A DNA stretch of 64,000 bases from Mercenaria mercenaria (lineage: Eukaryota; Mollusca; Bivalvia; Venerida; Veneridae): NCBI RefSeq assembly GCF_021730395.1, contig NC_069371.1:3658001-3722000 (forward strand), written 5' to 3'. Within the stretch, counting starts at the first letter, position 1. Every line of letters begins with the position of its first letter. Under the pieces are notes generated by a model, which saw only the letters and a program-made list of their open reading frames with translations, made no database searches and was not told where the DNA came from. The position numbers and the translations under genes are program-made. This document shows positions 1 to 11,268 of this stretch, piece by piece.

Positions 1-354
1 CCTCCCAACAAAATGGAATATCGCCACAATTTGGAATACAATCCACACTAAAATTGATAGGGTTTTGGCATAATTATGTCTTTTATTTCATGACTCCAGC
101 CAATGGATCCTTTAGATTATGCTAGGTTTCAACATGGTATCATTAAATTACATGTTGCTGAATTTGGGGAAAATTAACAAAAAGTTCATTTATCTTTTGA
201 ATTTATTGATTTAAAATATTCATTTCATCTTCTTGTAAGATAAGAGTGTACAAACAGGCTTAAAAAGCTTTACAACTTTAACCTCTCAAGACATTGGACT
301 TCCATGACCAAATACCAGATGGCTTGACCCTGATACAAGTGGCAATAAATCTGA
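1..354. other. Unassigned AT-rich stretch
   Basis: No open frame, terminal repeat or tandem unit is recognisable before the first HTR element begins at 355. Confidence 0.5.
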
Positions 355-1143
355 CAAGAGCTGTCAGTTGACAGCACCCTCAACTATTCTCAGTGCTTGA
401 TAGTATAATATAAGCTATGAGTAAAACTTAAACATTACAATAAGCATGTTCTAAGCCAAAAAGGGGCCATAATTCAGTCAAAATGCTTGATAGAGTTGCC
501 CCCTTTTTACAGACTGGGGTCATGATGGTAAACAAGTATGCAAAATATGAAAGCAATATCTCAATAGACTTTGAAAATATTTGGGGTGGTATGCAAACTT
601 TATTACAATAAGCATATTCTAAGTCGAAGAGGCCATAATTCAGTCAAAATGCTTGATAGAGCTTGATAGAGTTGCCTCCTCCTTTTTACAGACTGGGGTC
701 ATGAAGGTAAACAAGTACGCAAAATATCAAAGCAATATCTCAATGGACTTTGAAAATATTTGGGGTGGTATGCAAACTTTAACATTACAATAAGCATATT
801 CTAACATTACAATAAGCATATTCTAAGTCAGCATGCTCAACTATTCTCAGTGCTTGATAGTATAATATAAGCTATGAGTAAAACTTAAACATTACAATAA
901 GCATGTTCTAAGTCGAAAAGGGGCCATAATTCAGTCAAAATGCTTGATAGAGTTGCCTCCTCCTTTTTACAGACTGGGGTCTTGATGGTAAACAAGTATG
1001 CAAAATATGAAAGCATTATCTCAATGGACTTTGAAAATATTTGGGGTGGTACGCAAACTTTAACATTTGTGTGACGCTCACGCTAATGGCAACGCCAAGG
1101 CAAGTAGGATAGCTCCCCTATTCTTCGAATAGTCGTTGTAAAA
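355..1143 (+). mobile_element. HTR (Helentron-like tandem-repeat) element, ~180-bp core
   Basis: The 5' tip is CAAGAG followed by a hairpin (AGCTGTCA-gt-TGACAGC). The body holds imperfect ~180-bp units built on a GGGGCCATAATTCAGTCAAAATG motif split across 430-1060, and the 5' subterminal block (CTCAACTATTCTCAG) recurs near 836. The 3' end is a small hairpin (CTATTC-ttc-GAATAG) followed by TCGTTGTAAAA. The 5' ACTATTC is complementary to the 3' GAATAGT, as in the other HTR elements. The end chosen is the least typical of the set, so the right boundary is uncertain. Confidence 0.55.
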
Positions 1144-2440
1144 ATGGAAGTCTGAAAAAATGAGTAATGGATTATCAAAGTGAAGCCAGAATGGAAGGTT
1201 GTATGAAGAACATGTGGACTGATGGAAAGACTACCTTTTGATTCAAGAACAAGAGCCAAATCTAACTCCTGTACATCAGCTGCCTTACTACACACAAATT
1301 GAACAAGCTAGGAATACAGAAGCTGAACATCTAGCAGATGCCATTTCAGCATCAATTGAGAGACACAATAAACAGTCTGTACTGAAAGTAGGAGGAAAAC
1401 GCAGAGCAGGATCAGTAACAAAGTAAACCTAGATGATGTACTTGAAAATGTAAATGTTAGTGTAAAACTGATGCAGCCTATTGCACATTGAAGGCTTAGG
1501 TAATACACATATTGTAATAACACATATTTTCCCTTGGTTAAAATTTAAGAAATTTTGCAATATTGTGTAAGTTCGCAATATCTAATAAAGTCTGTAAGGT
1601 AACAAGTTTGCTCGACATGACAGTGTGTGAGGTATGACCTATATCATTGTTTTATTAGGAAAGAAAAAGAGAAAGTTTCAACCATCAACGGAAACGAACT
1701 CTGAAGATTCTGATGGTTCAGCTGGTGAACAAGCTGATGAACACTGAACAAACTGGTAAGAATGTATTGGTGACATTATAAAAAGGTTAATCTTTTTGTT
1801 TTGTCCTTCAGATTTTAAGCAGACAAAGTTGTAAGAAAGTAAATATGAGTAACTTCTGTTGCCATACATTTTAGATGATTTTGATGCGTCTTGAAAAAGA
1901 TGAGAGAAGCTCCTCAAAGCACAGCTATAAAGTTGTAAATATTGCTTGTTATTTTTTACTGGACAAATCATTTCTTGAAATGATATTACCCTCTATTCCA
2001 GTTGGAGGCATGAGGCCAAATCTAACAGTCAAAATGTAGGATATCTTTTGTTCTATTCTAGTCTAATTGGGTCTTTGACAGGTCAGTTAATTTTTTTACG
2101 CTTTTGTATCGTGTTTTTATGTAAAGCACTTTTGAACATATTTTTATATGAAAAGAGTGCTATATAAATGTGGTATATAATAATAAAAATAATAATACAT
2201 TCTTATTTCTACAATTTTCGCCTTTAATGTGGTACATATGACTTTGTTATACAAGACTTTCATAATTTTGTGGTGATGTGGAATTACCACGATATCAGAG
2301 ATTTGTAGAATTAGAATATTTTTCTTTTTAAATTGTAAAAACAGTTGATCTTGTAGAAAGTGTATCAGCCGAGCTCTGCCTTGTTTGGGCCTAATAGTTA
2401 AATCCGGAACTGCATTCACTGCATTCTATCGATTCAAAAG
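1144..2440. other. Mostly unassigned; possible short exon-like pieces
   Basis: A 62-codon open frame at 1238-1426 is not recognised. At about 1659-1747 a candidate acceptor (TTTTATTAG) is followed by a frame reading a basic patch (KKKRK) and an acidic Ser/Glu/Asp-rich tail to a stop (…SAGEQADEH). This looks protein-like and nuclear in flavour, but I cannot join it convincingly to the upstream frame or name it. Either could be remnants of a gene or of a transposase. Confidence 0.25.
2104..2195 (+). repeat. SINE/LINE-type 3' tail
   Basis: The stretch has the form GTAAAGCACTTTTGAA…GAAAAGAGTGCTATATAAAT followed by an (ATAATA)-rich run. The 'AAGCGC…GGCGCTATATAAAT + A/T-rich repeat' pattern is a common 3' tail of metazoan L2/CR1-mobilised elements. 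A second copy with the canonical GGCGCTATATAAAT is at about 53720-53815. Confidence 0.5.
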
Positions 2441-2624
2441 TAGCCCAAACTCAGGATACATTATTGGTCAGAGTCTGTGACATTGTTAGAAGTCATTTTC
2501 ACCCCAGGGAGGAAGCACTCCACAAAGAACCGCTAGAGGTACAAAAACACTTGAGAGAGTGGAATTGTCTAATTATAGATTACGATATCCTGTACAGAAC
2601 CACATCTAACTGCTTCAGTAAAAA
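2441..2624 (+). mobile_element. Possible Ty3-like pol fragment (fossil)
   Basis: The frame reads ...LREWNCLIIDYDILYR..., which resembles the stretch just before the integrase zinc finger of Ty3/gypsy-type polyproteins (compare '...LreW..L...dGvLyR'). It is a short broken relic with no LTRs and is cut off by the HTR element at 2625. Similarity is by eye only. Confidence 0.35.
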
Positions 2625-2709
2625 CAAGAGGGCCATGTTGGCCCTATATCGCTCATCTGAGTTAAGTTGCTTGCTTGAACAAATTTCTTTGCTTAAGCTT
2701 CAAAAACAA

Positions 2710-4159
2710 CAAGAGGGCCATGATGGCCCTATATCGCTCACCTGTTATCATTGCACTTGAGGACAAGAAGGTCCTCAGAAAAAATATCTAAGTCCAAAGG
2801 ACAGGAACAACAAAGCGAAGAAATTTAACCAAAAAGAAAAAAAAATTCTTACAAGGTATAGATATGTCAAAATACACCTAAAAATTGGAGGTACCATCCA
2901 TGTTGTACCACAGAAAAGTGGTCTCAGTTTTTCCCTACGGCCAATAATAAAAAAGTTACTAAAAATAAGCTATTTATAGTAACGTAAAAGGGAAGTAATT
3001 AAAAAAATAAAAATTGTAAGTGAACAAAAGAAGGATCTGCCAAATAAATCTGTTGACATAAATGAAATTTCAGATCAGTATCTTCATTAGTTATGGAGAT
3101 ATACCCATTTCAATTTGAAATAAAGGGAGGTAATTTGACATAAAATCAGTTCATAGTTATCTACCCTGATTGTCTCAGTCCAACTAATAACAATAATGAA
3201 ATTTCAAATAAGTCCTATAAGTACTAACTGATATAAATCAATTTTGATTACAATCAGGGGAGGTAATCAGATATAAAATAACTCTGGAACCTATGATTGG
3301 ATCTGATTTGTCACGGAATCCAAGACTTACTGTTGTTGAAGACATTTTAAAAGTTTGTATCAAATAAAACCATAAATGAAGTCTCTATATGGCTGCAAAA
3401 GCCAAAATAGCCAATTTTGGACCTTTAAGGGGCCATAACTCTGGAACCCATGATAGAATCTGGCCAGTTGAAGAAAGGAAGCAAGATCTTGTGGTGATAC
3501 AAGTTGTGTGCAACTTTGGTTAAAATCAAATCATAAATGAAGCTGCTATTGTGCAGTCAAGGTCAAAATAACTAATTTTGGCCCTTTCAGGGGCCATAAC
3601 TGTGGAACCCATTATGGGATCTGGCCGGTTCAAGAAAGGAACCGAGATCTTATGGTGACACAAGTTTTGTGCAAGTTTGATTAAATTCAAATCATAAATG
3701 AAGCTGCTATTGTGCAGACAATGTCAAAATAGCTAATTCTGGCCCTTTCAGGGGCCATAACTCTAGAACCCATAATGGAATCTGGCCAGTTCAAGAAAGG
3801 AACCAAGATCTTATGGTGATACAAGCTGTGTGCCAGTTTGGTAAAAATCAAATCATAAATAAAGCTGCTATTGTGCAGACAAGGTCAAAATAGCTAATTT
3901 TGGCCCTTTCAGGGGCCATAACTCTGGAACCCATAATGGGATCTGGCCAGTTCAAGAAAGGAACCGTGACCTTATGGTGATACAAGTTGTGTGCAAGTTT
4001 GGTTAAAATAAAATCATAAATGAAACCACTATCGTGCAGACAAGAAATTGTTGACGGACGGACGGACGGACGCACGCACGCACGGACGGACTGACGACGG
4101 ACGACGGACGAAGGGTGATCACAAAAGCTCACCTTGTCACTATGTGACAGGTGAGCTAA
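2710..4159 (+). mobile_element. HTR element, family 1 (161-bp units)
   Basis: The 5' tip is CAAGAG plus the hairpin GGGCCATGATGGCCC and block CGCTCACCTGT. Successive 'TCATAAATGA' landmarks fall at 3531, 3692, 3853 and 4014, an exact 161-bp spacing, and each unit carries GGGGCCATAACTCTGGAACCC. A GACG-rich microsatellite (about 4052-4105) precedes the 3' hairpin AGCTCACCTtGTCAC-ta-tGTGACAGGTGAGCT and CTAA end. CTCACCTGT at the 5' side is complementary to ACAGGTGAG in the 3' hairpin. Long frames here are an effect of tandem repetition and not coding. Confidence 0.75.
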
Positions 4160-4397
4160 TAAAGTAGGTCAGTAGGTCATATTCATGACCACTGAAAGTC
4201 AGTTCTGAGATAAGTGTGCAAAACTGTAAATGTCATCCAAATTTCAAGGCTGTATCTTAAAAAACAAGAAAGTAGGTCAGTAGGTCAAATTCATGGTCAC
4301 TGAAAGTCAGTTTTAAGATCGGTGTGCAAGACTGTATATGTCATCCAAATTTCAAGGCTGTATCTTAAAAAACAAGAAAGTAGGTCAGTAGGTCAAG
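4160..4397 (+). repeat. 110-bp tandem units (GTAGGTCAGTAGGTCA type)
   Basis: Two and a part copies of a unit with AAGTAGGTCAGTAGGTCA, ACTGAAAGTCAGTTTTAAGAT and TTTCAAGGCTGTATCTTAAA. The same unit lies near the 5' end of the element at 59274-63006, so this is the resumed 5' part of the composite at 2625-6862. Confidence 0.65.
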
Positions 4398-5584
4398 CCC
4401 ATACACATTTAACCCTTTGTCATGTATTTGCAGAATATATCTTAAATATTTGTTTTCTCAGAAACTATATTCCAAGTGATTGCAAAGTATTTGCGTCAGA
4501 CTTTTGCAAACAGTCTGCAAAACGTATCACACTGAAGCAAATGGTTTGCAAATAAACACTTAGATAAATTACAGACTGCAAAGGTTTTGCAAACAAATAC
4601 TTTATTAAATTAGCAGACAGCAAAGCATCTGCAAACAAACACTTAGCTCATTTAGTTAGCAAAGGTATTGCAAATAAACACTTTGTACACAAATGAAAGA
4701 GCAAAGCATTTGCAAATAGTTAACATAGATGAATTTGCTTTCCTGGTAGACTCTAGGTACAGGAAGTAATTAACAATTCTGTTTTCTGATTGGTCTATAT
4801 TCAAATGGCAGGATTTTTTAAAATATTGTGAGGAAATGTTTACACATCAGTTAGTAGAAATATTTTGGTGATGCAAACTTGTGTTAAACAGATTATTATA
4901 TTCTAATTATTATTTCTGGATATAAACTTTGTTGAATAAGGATAATGCAATACCATGTTGTTAAGCAATAAGACTTCCAAGAACTAGAGAATATTGCAGC
5001 ATGTGGAAATGTAATATTAATCAATGATAGTTATATAAAACACTTTTTACTGAAGCAATTGTTAAAACTTACATTATTACATGATTTTAATTATTGTTAC
5101 TGAATGATCACTACAATGATTGATTTTTAATAGTTATTTAAACTGCAAATGGTTTTGTGAATTTACATCTGTTTTTCAGATATTAAACAAAGTCCTTTTC
5201 TAAATTGAACCTCGGAAATTTATTTTTTGCTATTTGTTACGTATTTGCGAATACTTTGCGTATTATTTGCATGCAAGTTGCAAATACTTTGCTATCACTT
5301 TGCGATTGCTTTGCTATCACTTTGTGATTACTTTGCTATCACTTTGCGATTTATTTGCCGAAGTTTCAGCTGCGAATTGTAAATTGTTTGCGAAGTATTT
5401 GCATTCTGTGTGCGTACGTATATATTTGCAAAAGCTTTGCAGAATAGTTGCACGTTTCGTTCCATTTCTACTCGTCTGTGGAATATATTCAGCAATCATG
5501 TGCTGCAACTGTTCTGCAAAGGTTATGGCAAATATTTGGCAAAGATAAAAAGTATATTCTGCAAAGGCCCTGTTTTTGCATGGG
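4398..5584. mobile_element. Non-autonomous DNA transposon, 3-bp duplication, TTTGC-rich ends
   Basis: The insertion splits GGTCAAG|GTCAC of the host repeat. AAG occurs on both sides (4395-4397 and 5585-5587), and the ends are inverted (CCCATACA… and …TGCATGGG). About 300 bp at each side are crowded with TTTGC/GCAAA motifs (4430-4730 and 5225-5570), while the middle (about 4740-5190) has few. Subterminal motif clusters of this kind are typical transposase-binding arrays. No transposase is encoded; short frames such as 5234-5548 are by-products of the motif repetition. Superfamily is unassigned (3-bp duplications occur in PIF/Harbinger and CMC groups). Confidence 0.6.
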
Positions 5585-5587
5585 AAG

Positions 5588-6862
5588 GTCACAGTCGGGT
5601 GACCCTTATCACTTGGGGTCATCAGGTAATTATAATTGAACAGTCTGGGAAATATGATCTGATAATTTTTGAAGTGTTTTTTCCTATAATACTCCTATAT
5701 CAAGTGACCCCTGGGGCGGGGCCTCTTTCCACCCCAGGGGCATAATTCGCACAAACTTATTAGAGATCAACACGGCAATGATACATACAAAATATCATAG
5801 GCCTTGAACTTTCAGACAAGAAGATTTTTAAAGTTTTTTTCGTATGTCTATGTAAAACTAGAGACCCCCAGGGCAGGGCCTCTTTCGCCCCTGGGGCATA
5901 ATTTGAACAATTTTGATAGTAATCCACTAGGCAATGCAACATACCAAATATCAAAAGCATAGGCCTTGCAGTTTCAGGCAAGAAGATTTTTAAAGTTTTT
6001 TTCTTATAAATGTCTATGTAAAACTAGGGAACCCTGTGGCAGGGCCTCTTTTCACCCCAGGGGAATAATTTGAAGAATCCTGTAGAGGACCACAAGGCAA
6101 TGCTACATACCAAATATCAAAAGCCTAGGTCATGTGGTTTCAGACAAGATTTTTAAAAATTTTTCCTATACAAGTCTATATAAACCATGTGACCCCGCCC
6201 CCAGGGGGCCATATTTCATCCTAGGGGGATCATTTAACAATCTTGTTAGAGGCCCAATATATGATGCTACATAATAAATATCAAAGTCCTAGGCCTTATG
6301 GTTTTGGACAAGAAGATTTTCAAAGTTTTTCCCTATATAAGTCTATATAAACCATGTGACCCCCGGTGCGAGGCCATATTTGACCCTAGGGGGATAATTT
6401 GAACAAACTTTGTAGAGGCCCACTAGATGATGCAACATACTAAATATCAAAGCCCTAGGCCTTATGGTTTTGGACAAGTAGATTTTCAAAGTTTTCCCTA
6501 TATTAGTCTATATAAACCATGTGGCCCCCGGGGCGGGGCCGTATTTGACCCTAGGGGGATAATTTGAATAATCTTGGTAGAGATCCACTAGATGATGCTA
6601 CAAAACAAATATCAAAGCCCTAGGCTTTGCGATTTTGGACAAGAAGATTTTTAAAGTTTTTCCTTTTGGTTGCCATGGCAATCAGAGTTCTGTATGGAAT
6701 TCAATTCTTTGAACAATTTTTAAAGAAGCCCATCCAAGGATCATCCCTGTGAAGTTTCATCAAAATTGGCTAATGGTTTAGGAGGAGATGTTGTTTAAAG
6801 GAAAGTGTGGACGGACAGTGATCACAATATCTCACCCTGAACCTTTGGCTTAGGTGAGCTAA
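5588..6862 (+). repeat. Family-2 tandem array and HTR 3' end
   Basis: Units of about 135-157 bp contain GTGACCCCTGGGGCGGGGCC, ATAATTTGAACAA, ACTAGGCAATGCTACATACC, AAATATCAAAGCCTAGGCC and GACAAGAAGATTTTTAAAG. The last part has the conserved TTGCCATGGCAA(C/T)CAGAGTTCTG, then a short GGACGGAC run and the hairpin end GGTGAGCTAA at 6862. The next HTR element starts on the very next base. Confidence 0.7.
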
Positions 6863-8518
6863 CAAGAGGGTCATTGACCCTAAAGCGCTCACCTGTGTAC
6901 AAGGCTTCAAGTGTGTTTGTATAAGTACAGAGTTAGGTTTACTCTATGTTAGCCTATATTATATACATGTCACACACACTTTTGAACCTAGGGCAATAAT
7001 TTGAACAATTATGGTAGACATTACAAATCTGATATCACATGCCAAATATCAAGGCTCTAGCTATTATTGATTCAGAGAAGACAAGGAGCTGTGTTCAATA
7101 AACACTTGATGCCCCCCCCCCCCCCCCCACCGGTGGCATCCTTGTCGATAGATTTTCACCTTATTGTTACATCTGTATTAGTATCAATTCATTCTTGTAA
7201 GCAGTATTGATGCTAGACGAAACGGTCCCATTTGGTTAACCAAGAAATGGCCCATACAAAGCAACCTAAGTCCAAAACGAGGTCAAGGTCAAACTGAGGT
7301 CAGGTGATGTCTGAAGATGAGGAATGGTTACAGGTTACATCTGCATTAGTATCAAGTCATTCTAGTGAGGGGTATTGATGCTAGATGAAACAGTCCCATT
7401 TGGTTAACCTCGTACGGACTGACGACTGATGAACAGACAGGACAATCACTATATGCCTCCCGCATCAGTAGATGCCGGGGGCATAAAAAGTGACCACACC
7501 CCTGGCAGCCATGTTTTTTGACGAATCCTAAAAATTTGAATAATCTTGGTAGAGGGTCACACATTAGAACCATTTGTGCAAAATTATTTTAAAATCGGGC
7601 CAGCAGTTTCACACAAAAAAGATTTTTAAAGTTTCCACTATATACATATAGGGAAAAGTGACCATGCCCTCTGGCAGCCATGATAAATAATTTGAACAAT
7701 CTTGGTAGAGTGTCACACAAAGACCATTTGAGTAAAATTATTCTAAAATCGGACAAGCAGTTTCATACAAGAAGATTTTTAAAGTTTCCACTATATACAT
7801 ATTGGGAAAAGTGACTGTGCCCTCTGGTGGCCACGTTTTTTTGACGAATCGGTATAAGTTGAACAATCTTGGTAGAGGGTCACACAATGACCATTTGTGT
7901 AAAATTATTCTAAAATTGGGCCAGCAGTTTCACACAAGAAGATTTTAAAGTTTCCACTATATACATATAGGGAAAAGTGACCACGCCCTCTGGCGGCCAT
8001 GTTTTTTGACGAATCAAATTAACTTGAACAATCTCGGTAGAGGGTCACACAAGGACCTTATGTGTAAAATTATTCTAAAATCGGACAAGCAGTTTCATAC
8101 AAGAAGATTTTTAAAATTTCCTCTATATACATATAGTGACCACGCCCTCTGGCGGCCATGTTTTTTGACGAATCGGTATAATTTGAACAATCTTGGTAGA
8201 GGGTAGCAGAAGGATCATTTGTGTGAAATTATTTTAAAATCGGACCATCAGTTTAGAAGGAGATGTCGTTTAAAATTTTTCCTAATTTTAGCTCTGGCAG
8301 CCCCTATGTGCAACCAAGCGGAACCGTTTGAACAACTTTGGTAGAGGACCATCCAAGGAACATCACGGTCAAGTTTCATCAAAATCCATTCAGTGGTTTT
8401 GGAGGAGATGTCGTTTAAACACAAATGTTGTAGACGGACGACTTGACGCACGGACGGACGACGGACACATCGTGATCACAATACCTCAACATGAGCACCT
8501 CGTGCTCAGATGAGCTAA
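6863..8518 (+). mobile_element. HTR element, family 3 (~160-bp units)
   Basis: The 5' tip is CAAGAG with hairpin AGGGTCATTGACCCT and block GCGCTCACCTGTG. Units begin GTGACCACGCCCTCTGGCGG (about 7489, 7659, 7811, 7979, 8136), each with TTTTTTGACGAATC and TTGAACAATCTTGGTAGAGGGTCACAC. A GACG-rich run (8433-8466) precedes the 3' hairpin TGAGCACctcGTGCTCA and TGAGCTAA. A smaller HTR element (7082-7488) is inserted inside. The 5' block and 3' arm match less well than in other copies. Confidence 0.7.
7082..7488 (+). mobile_element. Small HTR element, ATGCCCC/GGGGCAT type, nested
   Basis: It begins CAAGGAGCTGTGTTCAATAAACAC (split: tip CAAGGAG, hairpin GTGTT-caata-AACAC) followed by GATG and a run of C, and ends GCATC-agta-GATGCcggGGGCATAAAA. 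It contains two related 'GTTACATCTGTATTAGTATCAA' half-units and a 'GACTGACGACTGATGAACAGACAGG' type segment before the 3' hairpin. It interrupts a family-3 unit. Confidence 0.6.
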
Positions 8519-9114
8519 AAACTAGTAAATAACGCCTGTCAAAACTACAGCAAGATATGTGATGAAAAAGAATCAACACCGCCTGTCGTTTGCAGTGTCA
8601 TTCTTGAAGATGATGACCATTATTAAACCTTGACCTCCAAGCCAGTCTCTTTCACGGAACAGTTTGTTGAGATTTCTGCTTTTGACTTAAGCAAAAGTGA
8701 GGAAGAACTACAAGAAGAACTCAAAATGCCTACCACGCAAAGTAAACAAACAGCCCTAGAAAAGACATTACTGTTGTCCAGTTCAGAAAGTGTAGAGTCC
8801 CTGAATCAGTGCAGTATTACACAGAGGAACCATAATTAGTTCCATTGACAGTTACAGCTGAACCCGATTACTCAACAGCTTTAGTCCAATTTCTTCTTCT
8901 GTCACAGCCAAATTTTTTCATAAACTTCATAGAATTTCCCTTGTTTTTTGTTAAATTTTGTAACTCTAATTTTTCATTAAATTGAACTAAAAACTAGGTT
9001 TGGTGAAAATCCTTTAAGCTGTTCATTCAAACAAAACTTATTAAAAGATTTTTTCCTATAATTTGCTGTCAGGCAACTAAAACGCATAACCATCAGAAGA
9101 AATCATTCAAATTT
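8519..9114. other. Unassigned; one short open frame
   Basis: A 69-codon frame at 8630-8839 (+) encodes an acidic, Ser/Glu-rich segment (…SKSEEELQEELKM…) followed by a stop. No family is recognised and no splice context is convincing. The rest is AT-rich and featureless. Confidence 0.25.
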
Positions 9115-9545
9115 ATTTCTATTTTAACTCTAGTGGCCTTTAAAAGGGCCAAGGTGCCCCCTTTTAATCAAAGTTGGCATATCACCTTATAATGATGTTA
9201 CAGTCCAAGTTTAATGAAGATTTATAAAGTGGTTCATGAGAATAAGTACTTTAAAAGTATTTCTATTTTAAGCTCTAGTTGTCCCTAAAAGGGACCAAGT
9301 GCCACAAACTGAACAAACATGGTAAAGTACTTTATAATGATGCTCCAGACAAGGTTTGATGAAGACCAATCCAGGAGTTAATGAACAGAAGTAAGTTCAA
9401 TGTATTTCTATTTTTAACTGTAGCAGACCCAAAAATATATTTCTTAAAGGACTTTATAATGATGTTACAAATCAAGTTTGCTGCATATCCACCAAGTGGT
9501 TCATGAGAAGAAGTACTTAAAAGCCATTTCTATTTCAAGCTTTGT
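9115..9545 (+). repeat. Fragment of a further ~130-bp tandem family
   Basis: About three diverged units share TATTTCTATTTTAAGCTCTAG, AAAAGGG(A/C)CAAG(G)TGCC, TTTATAATGATG and AGTGGTTCATGAGAA. The style matches HTR cores, but no 5' tip or 3' hairpin is seen. Confidence 0.5.
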
Positions 9546-9693
9546 ACAGTTTATGTTGATCGATTTAGAGAGACTGCTAGCTGATTCCTTAAATGTAGGC
9601 TGGTTACAGAACTTTGAAGTCCCTTTAACTCAAGAGCTGAAACTGCCAACCATGCATTCACATACATGGATTGAGTGGATCTCCAAAGTGAAC

Positions 9694-11134
9694 TAGAAAT
9701 GTGTCCATGGGACACAGATGCCCCCACTACATGACATTAAAATGACAATTTTTTCCCAGGTCAGGGGCCAGAACTCCTACAATACTGAATGAATCCGGAC
9801 GCGAAACCCCAGGTGCACAACTACACATGCTGACCAACATTCCTGTAAACTTTGGTGATTCTAGGTCAAATACTTTTGGAGCTATGCGCGACACAACATT
9901 AAAATGACCAATTTTTTACTAAGTCAGGGGCCATAACTCCTACATGACTGGATGAATCCGGACGCGAAACCCCAGGTGTACAACTACACATGCTGACCAA
10001 CATGCCTGTAAAGTTTTGTGACTCTAGGTCATATACTTTTGCAGCTAGGCATGACACAACATTAAAATGACCAATGTTTACAAAGTCAGGGGCCATAACT
10101 TCTACATGACTGAATGAATGCGGACGCGAAACCCCAGGTGCACAACTACACATGCTGACCAACATTCCTGTAAACTTTGGTGATTCTAGGTCAAATACTT
10201 TTGGAGCTATGTGCGACACAACATTAAAATGACGAATTTTTTAGTAAGTCAGGGGCCATAACTCCTACATGACTGGATGAATCCGGACGCGAAACCCCAG
10301 GTGCACAACTACACATGCTGACCAACATGCCTGTAAAGTTTTGTGACTCTAGGTCATATACTTTTGGAGCTAGGCACGACACAACATTAAAATGACCAAT
10401 TTTTACAAAGTCAGGGGCCATAACTTCTACAGGACTGAATGAATGCGGACGCGAAACCCCAGGTGCACAACTACACATGCTGACCAACATTCCTGTAAAC
10501 TTTGGTGATTCTAGGTCAAATACTTTTGGAGCTATGCGCGACACAACATTAAAATGACAAATTTTTTAGTAAGTCAGGGGCCATAACTCCTACATGACTG
10601 GATGAATCCGGACGCGAAACCCCAGGTGCACAACTACACATGCTGACCAACATTCCTGTAAACTTTGGTGATTCTAGGTCAAATACTTTTGGAGCTATGC
10701 GCGACACAACATTAAAATGACCAATTTTTTACTAAGTCAGGGGCCATAACTCCTACATGACTGGATGAATCCGGACGCGAAACCCCAGGTGCACAACTGC
10801 ACATGCTGACCAACATGCCTGTAAAGTTTTGTGACTCTAGGTCATATACTTTTGGAGCTAGGCACGACACAACATTAAAATGACCAATTTTTACAAAGTC
10901 AGGGGCCATAACTTCTACATGACTGAATGAATCCGGAATCGAAACCCCAGGTGCACAACTACACATGCTGACCAACATTCCTGTAAAGTTTTGTGACTCT
11001 ATGTCAAATACTTTCAGAGCTACGCGCGACACAACATTTTCGGAAGGACGGACGGACAGTTGGACGGAAGGACGGATGGACAAGAGCAAATCTATATGCC
11101 CCCCCCCCCCCCCCCCAAAGGGGGGGCATAAAAA
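9694..11134 (+). mobile_element. HTR element with 162-bp units in dimeric order
   Basis: The 5' side has a hairpin TGTGTCCATGGGACACA followed by GATGCCCCCAC. The 3' side has a (GGAC/GACG)-rich run (11041-11083), then ATATGCC plus a long C run and GGGGGGGCATAAAA. Eight units of 162-163 bp (9738-11035) share GTCAGGGGCCATAACTCC, GACGCGAAACCCCAGGTG and CATGCTGACCAACAT. Two variants alternate: one with ACTTTGGTGATTCTAGGTCAAA, the other with GTTTTGTGACTCTAGGTCATA, in the order A-B-A-B-A-A-B-B'. Repeated ~106-codon minus-strand frames are by-products of this array. Confidence 0.7.
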
Positions 11135-11268
11135 TGTAAAAAGGTATTTAGGCTGGAGGGGGGGGGGGGGGGGAGGGTATTTTGAAGGCATCACAAAAAA
11201 AGTTACACCAAAACAATGCCACTTGATTGAAACATTGAGCCGGGGACAAAATTCAAGTAAATGGACCG

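Larger units (their letters stand above)
2625..6862 (+). mobile_element. Composite HTR element (family-2 core) with two nested insertions
   Basis: The 5' end at 2625 (CAAGAG, hairpin GGGCCATGTTGGCCC, block CGCTCATCTGAG) is interrupted after about 85 bp by a complete HTR element (2710-4159). The body resumes at 4160 with 110-bp 'GTAGGTCAGTAGGTCA' units and is interrupted again by a DNA transposon (4398-5584). It then continues with 'GTCACAGTCGGGTGACC…GGGGTCATCAGGTAATTATAATT' and family-2 units to a 3' hairpin ending GGTGAGCTAA. The element at 59274-63006 has the same order (5' tip, 110-bp unit, GGGGTCATCAGG segment, family-2 array, 3' hairpin), which supports treating these pieces as one. Confidence 0.55.

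Noticed and set aside
5234-5745. Overlapping 100-111 codon frames
   Set aside because: Generated by TTTGC motif repetition at the end of the 4398-5584 transposon and by the adjacent repeat; no family features.
9899-11194. Repeated 106-160 codon minus-strand frames with cysteine-rich text (MCSCAPGVSRP)
   Set aside because: They are copies of one frame through the 162-bp tandem array, with no start context or splice sites; the array lies between HTR ends.
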